Source: Vitellaria paradoxa (lineage: Eukaryota > Streptophyta > Magnoliopsida > Ericales > Sapotaceae). Taken from it: a stretch of 64,000 nt of DNA. The notes below the pieces were generated by a model that saw only the letters and a program-made list of their open reading frames with translations, was not told where the DNA came from and did not search any database. Made by a program: the position numbers and the translations under genes. Within the stretch, counting starts at the first letter, position 1. Each line of letters starts with the position of its first letter. Shown here one piece after another: positions 16,226 through 27,200 of the stretch. The stretch spans positions 24,171,246 to 24,235,245 of the forward strand of contig CM034238.1 in the NCBI GenBank assembly GCA_019916065.1, written 5' to 3'.

Positions 16226-17310
16226 AATGGTGACGGATTGGATACTGTCTATATCATTCTCGAACTAGTTTCTCGAATATTATGTATAACTTCATAGGTA
16301 ACTTTTAATCTTGCTTGTACAATTAAATTCAAGATGTGTGCACCACAGTTAAGGGTAGAAATGAATCGAGCTATTCGCAAGTTATTTAAGTTCCGCTCGA
16401 GCTCAGTTTGTGATTAAAACGAGCTTGAATCGAGTTTGATTTATAACTTGTTTAGATTCGAGCTCGAGCTCGCATCTAGAAAAGTTTGGCTTGAAAGCTC
16501 ACAAGCAGATTTGTTAAAATAGTATATTTTTTAAATAATATTTTATATTCTTTTAATAATATTTTTATCATATAATTGTTATAATATTTTATTTATTATA
16601 TTTTAAACTAAAATAATTGGTTTAATCGAACTATTCGTGAGCCGAGCTCAAATCTAAATTCTTTTTTATCGAGCCAAACTCAAGCCCATATAAAAGCTCA
16701 AATCGAGTTCGAGTTTGAACTTCAACTCAATATAAAAAGCTCGAGCCGAGCCCGAACAAGTTAAAACTTGACTCAATTCGGCTCGTTTCCACCCTTAACT
16801 ATAGTATACATGGAAAAAAATCACCATAGCACACTAATGTATCAATTAAGTTAAGACGGTGCTTCAACACATCGATTAGCCTATCATTATATGATGCATT
16901 ATCCAATGTAAGGCATACTCTTTTTGTAAATGTCCTACTCTTTTAATAAATGGATCTCTTTTAGCCAAAATTAAACCATTATGTGGTGTTAGCACATGAC
17001 AAAATTTTAATACCTTTTTTTGTAACACTTAGTCATTATCAACATAGTGGGTTGTGAGAGCCAAATATCCATCAGTTGTAAAAGACGACCACAAATCTAA
17101 TGTCAAACATATCCTACTTGGAATTGATTCTAATATGTGTTTTATTTTCTCCTTTCTTCCATAAACCTTTAACACATTAGCTTTTGTAGTGTTTCTTGTA
17201 ATGGAATTTACACTTAGATTCAAATAATAATGCAAATCACTGAGTCTTTCATGTTCCACAAACATAAAAGGATAGTTGTGTTTGATCTATGTTATAACTA
17301 TTTTTTTACT
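16226..17310 (-). pseudogene. hAT-family transposase remnant
   Basis: Minus-strand blocks in hAT order. At 17029-17265: YGRKEKIKHILESIPSRICL and LTLDLWSSFTTDGYLALTTH, the first part of the RNase H-like catalytic fold. At about 16800-16930: TLDNASYNDRLIDVLKHRLN. At 16226-16345: CGAHILNLIVQARLK. Frameshifts and stops separate the blocks, and the element at 16346-16800 splits the last two. The zf-BED N-terminus and the C-terminal dimerisation region were not found, so this is a dead internal fragment. Confidence 0.8.
16346..16800. mobile_element. Non-autonomous TIR element rich in GAGCTCGA words, inserted in the hAT relic
   Basis: The ends are inverted repeats: TTAAGGGTAGAAATGAATCG on the left, TTAAGGGTGGAAACGAGCCG on the right when reverse-complemented. 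The flanks just outside read CTATAG and CTGTGG on the minus strand, and joining them would restore the HVYCGAH reading of the transposase. The interior is a patchwork of GAGCTCGA/AGCTCAA words. Superfamily not determined. Confidence 0.65.
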
Positions 17311-17897
17311 GTATACATCTTAATTTAGCTCCACAAAACAATGAAAAAAATGGGATTACTTAATTTGGCTCTACAAAATAATAAGAACCATGGGACTACT
17401 TTTTTAAGGAAAACACAATTCATAATAAATTTGTGGCGTCTATTTTTAAATTCACGTTATACTCAAGCTTACAATTTTGATACTTAGCCCTTAGTTTCTA
17501 TCAGCATTAACAAACAAATTTTCAAAATTATCCTATGCTATAGAAGTAGATCTCTTAGTTCATTTTGAAGTAGCAGTAAAGATTTGTGCTACATGCTTTC
17601 ATTGTTTTTCTGCATCTCAACATCTCTATTAGAATGTAACTGTAACAATAATAAATTTATTTGCTAAAATTTTTTAGACTTTCTTGTTAAATGGTAAAGT
17701 GATGCATGATATACTATCTTTGTACTTTAATGTTACTTCTAACTCATAGTCAATAAAGTATGGCTTTTGTTTTTTTGCTTTTTTTGGGTGATTTATTTTA
17801 TTTATTTATTTATTTTTATGTAATATTATAAAGTATGTTGACCCCTCAAACATTAGCTCTCAATTTGCTATAAGAAATGACACCTATTTCGTATATA
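17311..17897. other. Intergenic AT-rich DNA
   Basis: May include eroded upstream parts of the hAT relic; nothing else is recognisable. Confidence 0.4.
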
Positions 17898-18044
17898 GAG
17901 GGCGTCTGGAATATCAAAAAATAAGATAAAGTGAGATAATTTATGAATTTGTAATCGTGCAGTGAGATAAAAAGTAAATAACTTTTAGAGATTTTTAAAA
18001 ATTTTTAGAATTTTTTAGTATTTTTCAGTACACCAAACGCACTC
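17898..18044. mobile_element. Short MITE (family A copy)
   Basis: 147 bp flanked by ATA at 17895-17897 and 18045-18047. The ends are GAGGGCGTCTGG and, reverse-complemented, GAGTGCGTTTGG. It carries the family A inner words AATTTGTAATCGTGCAGTGA. Confidence 0.6.
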
Positions 18045-19863
18045 ATAATGTATCTAATAAAAAAGAAAAAGAGAAAACCTATTCAATTCCAATGAAGAGT
18101 AGAGAAATCAAAATAACCAATCCTCATATATCATAAGGAGAAAAAAAAAAAAAAAGCTAAGAAGAAAAAGAAACTTTCACATTTCCCTAGCAGTATTAAG
18201 TTAAGGAGAATCAAAATTCGATGTTAACAAATTCGTACCTACACTACAGGGATTCTTTGAAATTCTTGACCCTTAAGTTAGCCGAACAAATGCAGACAGC
18301 AAATTAGAGGTCATTGTCTTCCTGCTTCACCTCCACGATGTTTAGCCACAACAAGAGGACCCTCACACTAACGCCTTCCAGGTTCACCAGCCAAGATATT
18401 TGATAAACATCACTCACATACATAATTTCGAAATTACTAGGAACTCCTAGTAAGCTATGGTTTGGTTTTTCAGTTCTAAACTTGTGCTCAGCTCATGTTC
18501 TAACTTGATTTTCTGCACTTGATTCAAACCCAAGTTATTCATATGGCCTTGAGGTCATGGCATTAAACAGCGGCGTTACGCAATGGAATCGCTCGTTACG
18601 TAATAGAATCAGGCTCCTCCGATACTGATAAATCCTGTTACTAGAAATGAAATGGTGATCACACCGTTACACCCATTATGGCAGCGTTACGACTGTCTTT
18701 CATAGAAAAATCAACAAAAATGGAAGGAAAACAAAAAATTCTCACAGCAACTGAATTTCGAAATCCTCGGATCTTTCAATAGAGATTTGAAAAAGAAAAA
18801 CCCTAATTTTTTACAAAACTCTGTCCAAAATCTGGAATAAAAAAGAAGCATTCAAGAAGTACCATCTTTGGGTCTTCTAAGAAATCAAAAAATTTGAAAG
18901 AAATTAAAGAAAAAATCGAATCGTTGAAGCCTTCCAGTTACAAATCCAGATTACGCATATAACTTCGCCAGCTCGTGTTCTTCCAACTTTAGCTTTTAAC
19001 TGAAGAAGGGCAACTGTGTAACCAGAATAGAAGAACTGAAACAGAACGAAGAGTCTGTGAAAACAACTGAAGTGAAGAAGCTGAAGTTCTTCCAGCTTTA
19101 GCTTTCAACTAAAGAAGGCTTCTTTAGCTGTAACAAAGGGTCGTCTGAGGAAAACACTCTGCAAAGTGGGTTCCTTGGCCTTTGGGTATTGTAACTGATT
19201 TAGGAGGTGGCTGGGTTATTGTAAGGGACTGGGGTCGGTGGGGGTGGCTTTCTTGGGCAGTGACCACTAGCATTTATTGCTGTGATAAGTAACTGAAGTG
19301 ATTGCTGGTAACTGGTATATATAAATATAAATATAATTATAATATTAATATATAAGTATAATACATTATGTTTTAGTATAAGTATATTAAATTATTTTTA
19401 ATTATAATAAAATTTTATATTAGTATATTATATAATTTATATTAGTTATATTAAAAATTATTAATTAAATGTCACTATTAGACCATATCATTTAACAAAA
19501 CTATAAGTTATAATAAAAATCATGTTAAGTTAAATTATAATAAATTCAATTTAATATACTTGATATTACTATTATATTAACATATTATGGACTTATATTA
19601 AATAATATTAATTAAACATTTTATATGAAAAATTATTAACTAAGTGTAATTGTTGTACTATATACTATTTTATTTTAGTAATTGCATATTTTATTATTGT
19701 ATTAATCATTGTACTAAGTCTTAACAATTTAATATATATATGAGTTTATTTTTATGCAAGTGTGTCTAAAAATAAAATTAATATTTATATATATATAAAC
19801 TTGACAATATTGATTGACATAAAATCACTAAGGAGTACTAATAATTTATATTTATGCATTTTA
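18045..19863. other. Intergenic DNA, possible larger degraded element
   Basis: Around 18565-18610 the words GCGTTACGCAATGGAATC and CGTTACGTAATAGAATC repeat. Similar words recur inverted at about 20390-20455, so the span may be one old element holding the MITE at 19864-20308. Two related ~33-bp blocks, TTCTTCCAACTTTAGCTTTT and TTCTTCCAGCTTTAGCTTTC, lie at about 18978 and 19089. No gene recognised. Confidence 0.35.
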
Positions 19864-20308
19864 GGTAGCGTTTGGAGAGGTAAAAAAAAAAGAAAAAACA
19901 AGAAAAAATGTGGTTTGAAATAATTTTTGGCGTTTGGTGTTTCTAATTCAAATCACATTTTTTTGGAGATGAATAGTATAACTTTTGGACTTTTGCAATA
20001 AAAAGTTAGGAAAAAAACTGTGGGAACAGTTTTTTTAGGTCTGTACTGTTCCCACGGATTTATGTTAGATTTGTTAAAATTTGTTGAAAAGATATTGGAG
20101 TTTGTGAAAATATTATTGGGGTTTGTAAAAAAGGTATTAGGGTTTGTAAAAATTTGTTGGGATATATAGATATATATAGAAATTTATATAGATTTTATGA
20201 AGTACGAGATGACCAAAATGTATTAAAGATTTTTAAAGGTTTTCAGAGATTTAGAGTTTTAGAGATTTTCAGAGATTTTTATTAGTTTTTAGCAAACCAA
20301 ATAGTGCC
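19864..20308. mobile_element. Tourist-like MITE (family B copy)
   Basis: 445 bp between TTA at 19861-19863 and 20309-20311. The ends are GGTAGCGTTTGGAG and, reverse-complemented, GGCACTATTTGGTT. The inner GGAGATGAATAGTAT matches the copy at 7776-8255, and the TTTGTGAAAATATTATTGGG region is related to 58311-58765 in inverse orientation. Confidence 0.75.
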
Positions 20309-20311
20309 TTA

Positions 20312-22028
20312 ATTATTGAAACATCAAAAACTATGCAATTTAGGTGATTGTAAATTTGAAAAAAAAATCGTACTTTCGATTTCTGTTTTCGTTGCGTAAC
20401 ATTCGTTATATTCCATTTTTGCATCAACGCGACCGTTATCGTTTTTTAAAATCATATTTGAGATTCATATACTCACTAAATCGATCAACTCATATAGGAA
20501 ATCTAACATAAATCTCAATTGAAGTAAAATATATTGAACTCAAGTTCAATTTGCACAACTCATGAAAATCCCTACCTTAAGTTCAATCTAAAAAAATATA
20601 AGGATTAATCCAAGTAGAACCAACCCAAATACTCTCCCTCCCAAAATTTTACATAATTCCTTCTCAAAAATATGTTTATAGTAGCTCTTCTACCCTTACT
20701 CCATAAAAACTTAAACTAAACCCTCCTATATATGTACATGTATATATCGATATATTTATCTACATCTATGGTGATTCAACACTAAGGAGGAGGTGGAAGA
20801 CGGAAGCTAAGTCACCACGGAAGAAGAAAAAAAGAGCACACTTGGGTCCTAACATCTATACATATACATTTGTACATGTATGCTTGAGTGGTGAAGTAGT
20901 GGACAACCACCCAGACTCAACCTAGACAAGCCATGCACACGAGAGCATTTAAGTGAGAGTCATGCGCAGAAGCTCTCCTCTACTGTGTGCACGCCAAGGC
21001 TAAAATTCTAAATCTCAAGTTTCATGCTGCATTGACCCATTCCACCTTAACTCTCACTTCTAAACATCGATCACGCTTAATTACAATATTACTCACAAGC
21101 CAATACCATACAAGTAATGGTAAAGTAACTAAGTAAAATCCGAGGAATTACATTATTGTATCAATATTTATCACTTGTTTCATATAAACATATGTTATTT
21201 TATGGTTATATTTTGTATTTTGCTTAACTGTATATCTAATTTTCCCCTACTTTTTATATTGATTGTTTTTTATTATCTGATCTATATATTTTAAGCTGCA
21301 TAACTCGTTATATATTATATTTATTATTACTTATAGCATATAAGCAATTAAAAGTTTTGACTACTAACTTTAGTAACTCACTCATTATTTCAAGTATTGT
21401 TTTAGGATTTAACCTTTTGGGAAAGCTTTCATTATAGGCTAATAATAGAAATTAAGCATGGACACAATCAACTAAATATTTATTTATTTATTTTATCATA
21501 TTTCTATTGCTTTGCTAGATTATTATTTTTAATTGCACCCTTTTCGCATTTTTAGTACCTTGAATTTTTTTCAATAAAATATTTTTCTCGATACTTTATT
21601 TGTCTTTTGTTATATTGACAATCTACTATTAATTTGCCACAGGATTAAATGACGTATAAATCATAACATTTAAAAACTTACCTTTTATTTGAAAAAAATA
21701 TTAAAAAAGTCACATCTAAAAAAATTTAAAAATAATTAAAAAATTATTTTTATACTAAAAATACGAAGAAATGATGATGTTGATAAGAGCCTACTTTTTA
21801 GACTTTTCTTATTAGCTCTATTATTTACATTGAAATATAGGTTTTAAGTAAGAAGAAAAAAAGCTCTTATATAGTCAATTATGGAATAACAATGATGTGG
21901 AATCATAACATAATTTAACTTTAAATTTTGTAAAATTCAATTAATACTCTCACCTATGATAAGAAGTTGAAAGAGGGATGATGATTACATGTATCTGTGC
22001 ATTAACATTTAGTAGATAAAATTTGATC
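20312..22028. other. Intergenic AT-rich DNA
   Basis: No gene, RNA or element end could be supported in this 1.7-kb stretch. Confidence 0.4.
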
Positions 22029-22301
22029 TCAGGAGACGTCTGGAAGCACCAAAAAAAAGTGAAATTTTGTATTTTTTTTAATACATGAAACTTTAATTGG
22101 TAATTAGGTGTTTGGTAAAATTTTGTAAAAGTTAGAAAAATTAAACAAAATTAGAGAAAGTTAATAAAAATTAAAGAAAACGGAAAAAAATAAGTAAGAT
22201 GGTAAAAGTTTGATTTGTGTTTAGTGAGAAAAGTTAAAAAAAATTACAGAAAATTGATAAAAATTAATTTTTTTTATTCTTGTTAGTCAGCCAAACGAGA
22301 C
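22029..22301. mobile_element. MITE-like element with GTTTGG-type ends
   Basis: The left end AGGAGACGTCTGGAAG faces the right end, reverse-complemented, AAGGTCTCGTTTGGCT. The interior is made of AAAATTAGAGAAAG-like words. The target duplication is not clear. Confidence 0.5.
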
Positions 22302-22378
22302 CTTAATATGTACCTAGCACGAATGCAAACTTAAAGCAATCCATATGGTGCTCCAATATTTGTTTGAGCTCAAGAATA

Positions 22379-22553
22379 TAATTCATGACTAATAAATAGG
22401 GAAAAAAAAGGGTAGCACCAATGACGTGACAGAACCAATTCTAAACAGTAGTCAAAGCAGAGCCGCAGTATATTCATGACTAATAAATGGAGGCAAAAAG
22501 TGCACCATTGACTTGACAAAACCAATTCTAAACAGTGGTCAAAGCAGGGCTGC
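22379..22553 (+). repeat. Tandem duplication of ~85 bp
   Basis: Copies at about 22379-22466 and 22470-22553 both run ATTCATGACTAATAAAT, ACCAATTCTAAACAGT and GTCAAAGCAG, with scattered substitutions and small indels. Confidence 0.75.
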
Positions 22554-22600
22554 TGAAGGGAATGGTTGACAGAAAATACGTAAGAAATAGCAAGTGATAT

Positions 22601-22758
22601 TGGGTCCGTTTAGTTTGGCAAAATTTACTGAAAATTTTTAAAAATTTCTATAAATTTCTGTTAATTTTATATCACATCAATTTTTTTCTCTCACTGCACG
22701 TATTACGAACTCCCCCAAATCATAATTTATCTCATTTTTTCTTACTCCAAACAAACTC
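22601..22758 (-). mobile_element. Short MITE (family A copy, inverted)
   Basis: Starts GGGTCCGTTTAGTTTGG and ends in CTCCAAACAAACTC. The reverse complement carries TAATACGTGCAGTGAGAG, the family A core. Confidence 0.5.
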
Positions 22759-22766
22759 ATTGCTAG

Positions 22767-23353
22767 CATTGTTTTAAGAATCGCACTGAATTGGTCAGTT
22801 CAACCGATTGAACTAAAAATTAATCCAAGAAACGGTCTTATCAACTGATAAAACTCACTGAAAGTTTGAATCGGCCTAAAATTGGTGACCCACTAGTTCA
22901 ATCAGTGAACCGGCAAACTGGTGTCGATTTTGTCGGTTGAATCGGGCTCTTTTTTTAATTTTTTAAATGGTAAAACTAATATGCACCAGCTTAGAATTGA
23001 ACTTGGGTTTATTTTGTGATAAAGTACTATTATCCCACTGAACCACTAATACTTATTGTTTCTTATTTTTATTTGGTTTTACTTATATAATATATTAGTT
23101 TTAAGTGATTTTATTTTATAACACATTTTGTTAACATTTTTTATCAGTAAAACAAAACAGAGTAGAAGAATATGTAAAAAATATAAGTTTTTAAAATTAT
23201 TATATAATTTTAATATATTTTTATATTTTATTTATATATTTAAATATATTTATGACGTCACGGTTCAATTCCGGTTCAATTCTAGTTGAACCACTAACCC
23301 GTGACCCGGTCATTTTTCCAGTTTCAATGAACGGTTCGATTTTTAAAACATTG
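22767..23353. mobile_element. hAT-type non-autonomous element with 8-bp target duplication
   Basis: ATTGCTAG stands at 22759-22766 and again at 23354-23361. The ends are CATTGTTTTAAGAATCG and, reverse-complemented, CAATGTTTTAAAAATCG (15 of 17). An 8-bp duplication and a CAATG-like terminus fit hAT. The 587-bp interior has GGTTCAA/CCGGTT words near both ends and AT-rich DNA between, with no transposase. Confidence 0.8.
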
Positions 23354-23362
23354 ATTGCTAGC

Positions 23363-24213
23363 ACAGCTGACCGAAAAAAAAGTACTAGTAATATCATTTG
23401 CCTAACACATGTTGAAATTATAGGATTAATGAGATTTAATTTTATTTGATAAAAATTTTTACTAGTTTTTGTATTTAAAATTAAAATAAAACATTTATAA
23501 ATTAGATCTGATTTGATTTTATCACTTACATTGAATTTTCATACCGCTTGAAATATAATTTAAAATAATAAAATTTAATAATAATTCATTCTGTTTGTAA
23601 TCCACATGAGTAAGTGATTTTTTTATTAATATGATCAAATTTGAAATTTCTCTTATATCAATACAATTAAATTCGTGAATTAGAACATGTGTTTCAACAC
23701 AAAATTTTATTTATCAAATCAAATTAATTCAATTATTTACTCCAAAATCAAATCCATTCTAAACAAAGTGCATTAGATTGCTAAGAAAGATGAATTTATT
23801 AATGGCTGCTACAAAACAGAGGTTTGAATGGTGCATAAGATCACAAGGGTCACCTGCATCTCGACAAATAAATAATCACTGCCAATAGAAGCATCAAAAC
23901 TGCTTCCCCCCAGCAACCTCTCACTGTTCAAGCAATAATAAGAAAAAATCCATAAAAACTTTAATAATAATAATAATAAAACAAAAGGCCATATGAGGAA
24001 CATGATTATTGGCAAGATAGATGAAGGATTTGGAGGTCAGCTCGGGATACCGGATGAGAGTTATTAGATTAAAATCTAACTGTTCAAACACATTTACATA
24101 ATTTTATTGTTGAATTTTATTTCAACTGCCCTCACCCACACTGTTACCGAACTGACATTACTTCCCTTTTCATGATGAATGCTAACTAATGTGTGATTTG
24201 CTTTTCTCACTGC
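23363..24213. other. Region downstream of CLC-c (3' UTR expected on the minus strand)
   Basis: The CLC-c 3' UTR should begin at 24213 and run left; its end cannot be placed. Open frames here resemble no family. Confidence 0.4.
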
Positions 24214-27200
24214 TCAAGCGAGCTGCTTGTGGGTATTAATGTGCGGATAAAGACCCAAAACGTGCTCTGGCATAAAATCGTGCCTTGTCAAGATTCCCAC
24301 AACTGGAGGTCTCTGCAAAACATGAAAAATAACATATATATATATTATATATAGTTATATATGTGAGTTATATCTGAGCATTGTGTTATGGTTAAAAACT
24401 TTTGAAAAAGAATCCCTAACTAGTCATAAAAATGTCCAGTAAGTATGCCACAAGAAACAATATGAATAGCAATTTCCAATGTCACGGTCCGAAGCCCCCC
24501 TCCAACGGCCTTTTTCATCATTATTTTTTTTTCTATTTTTATTTCAACTTTCCGATAAACAATTCAATTGTAAACAAACAGAGTTTTTAACTGAACAAGT
24601 AGATGACAGTTACGTAAGACTGTAAAACAAACCAACCAACTTTAGTCTTGCTTGAATTGGATTCAGTCATAAGTTCGTTTAAGTTGGACTCGAAATGTAA
24701 ACGAATCAAACTTGAACTACAATTTTTAAGCTTGCTACGCTATTAAGCTCAATCAAAGTCCGACTTGATAAACTAATACTCGATTGTAAAGTCTTGTGGC
24801 AAATCTAATCAAAATATTAGTTAAATTAGGAATGCTATTAAAGTTTCCTAAAGTGATGCAAATTGAAGATTTGAAGAATTCTGAACAATTAAGGAGATAA
24901 AGTAAATTAAGTTGATCAAGATTTTGAAGAATTCTAATTAGTGTGAAGGATTACAAAACCTAATAGAATTCGGACGCAGATTTCTGGGACGTGAATGAAA
25001 TTCCAGTGTACCTCGCAGGCACGGCGCGGGGAGCTCGCGGGTGCGCCCCAAGCACGCAGGCAGCCCGCAGGGAGCGCGCGGGTACGCCAAGGTGTCTCAG
25101 AAATTCCAGTGAGGTCCGCAGGCAAGAGGATGGGAGACCGAGGGTATGCCAGTGTTATTTCCTAAAGCGCAAAAATTTCAGTGCAGGTTGCAGGCTGGAG
25201 GATGGGAGTGCGAGGGATCGAACTATGAATATTTTGTTCGAATTCAATTTCCTATTTTGCCAAACTAGGGCAACTTTGTAATCCTATATATATGTGAAAC
25301 CAACTCTGTAACTGTAAGAGGTGGGAGAACATATTATAGGGACCTAGAGAAAGAGTCTTTGAGGATTGAGAGCTTTCATGTTCTTTCTCTAAATTCGTCT
25401 TGTATTTTCTTTTTACTTTCTGTGTGAGGCAGAAAGCCTGCTTGTAGGGTTTATCGAGTGATTCGAGCAAGAGTGACGAAAGGATTCGTGCGAGTGATTC
25501 GTAGAGAGTCTGAGTAGAGTCTTGTAACCCGTTGATAGTGGGATTGTAAATAGAGGTTTTTCTCCCTGTGATAGGGTTTCCTCGTTATTCTCTTGTGTGA
25601 TTACTTTCACTGTGTGTGTGATTGTGTGGGTTTGGAATTTTCAATTGGTATCAGAGCGGGTCACTCTAAGTTCTTGAGTGAAGATCTTCATCCAAACCAA
25701 TGGATCCACCACGTGAAGGAGGCTCAAGCACCAGACCCCCTTGGTTTGACGGTTCAAACTATTCATACTGAAAGGTACGAATGCAAGCTTTCCTTTTAGG
25801 AATGAATTACAAAGTCTGGATGTCAATAGTTCAAGGATGGGATGAACCGACTCATGATGTTGATGGAAAAATCGAACAAAAGTCAATTCAGACGTGGACT
25901 AAAGCTGAGCAAGAGAGTTCGGAGTGGAACTTCAAAGCCTTGAGTGCCATATTTTCTACAGTTTACCCTAATGAATTCTGCCGCATCTCAAGTTGTACGA
26001 GTGCCCGAAAAGCGTGGTTAATTCTGCAAAGTACACACGAAGGGAACGAACAAGTCAAAACCAGCAAGCTTCAAAAACTCACTTCTGAGTTTGAGGGAAT
26101 AAGGATGAATGAAGACGAAAGGTTTGATGACTTTTATGTCCGGCTCAGTCACATTGTTAATTCATGCCACAACCTTGGAGAATCTATTCCAGAATACAAA
26201 GTGGTACGTAAAATTTTACGTTCTCTTCCACGAGTGTTTGATTCTAAAGTTACAGCAATAGAAGAAGTCAGAGATGTGAACTCCATGAGAATAGAAGACC
26301 TTGTGGGATCCTTGCAAACGTTTGAAGCAAATATGGTGAAACCTCGTAAAGCGTCAAAAGGTATCGCTCTAAAGACAGTGGAAGAAGAAAGTGATGAAGA
26401 GGAGTCGGATAAAGAAATGGCGCTTGTGGCTAAACGATTCGTGAGATATATAAGGAAGAAGGGTTTATTTAATAAGAATAACAAGAATGAGTCACAATCT
26501 CAAGAAAAAAGAAAGAAGATCAAGAAGATTGAATCTGGGGAAGAAAATAAGAAGAACAAGATCAAGTGTTTTGAGTGTCATGGATATGGACACTTTGCTC
26601 AAGACTGTGCAAACAAAAAGATGAAAAAGAAACAAGTCAAAGTCATGAACGCTACATTAGATGATGAATCCAGTTCAGATGAATCATCTTCAGCAGTATC
26701 CTCAAACGATGAAGGTAATTTTGTTGCTTTTATGGCGTCTCACTCATCGTCTGCAGGAACTCCATCTGGATCTCAAAGCGACACCGATATATCTAATCAT
26801 GAAGATGATGACTCTGAGGATGAATTCAATAATGACTTGCAAGTGGCCTATGATGCTCTCATTGTCGAATACAGTAAGGTAAAGAAACAAAGACAAGCCC
26901 AACATAACCGCAACAGTAAACTCCGAAGTGAACGAGATTCCTTGAAGACAGAGAATGAAAAACTCACAGGTAAAATATCTATTTTTGAATCTGACAAAAC
27001 TTCTCAGTCTCATAGTGCAGAAAAGTTCAAAAGAAAACTCGAAGAAAAGAATAAAAAGATTGATGAATTGGAGAAAGTTGTTAGAGAACTACAGGATGAG
27101 ATCAGTAAGCTGAATGAAATGATCAAGAGTGATGAGAAGATAACTGAAAGAATGAACTCCAGTTCTCAAAAACTTGAAAAAATTTGGGGCCAACAACGAA

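Noticed and set aside
16346..16800. piggyBac element (TTAA target)
   Set aside because: TTAA stands at both ends, but the flanking CTATAG/CTGTGG words and the restored hAT reading suggest TTAA belongs to the TIR rather than the target.
24991..25281. Open frame in the 5' LTR (repeated at 33453-33743)
   Set aside because: It lies in the GC-rich block of the LTR, is present in both LTRs and matches no protein family; a composition effect.
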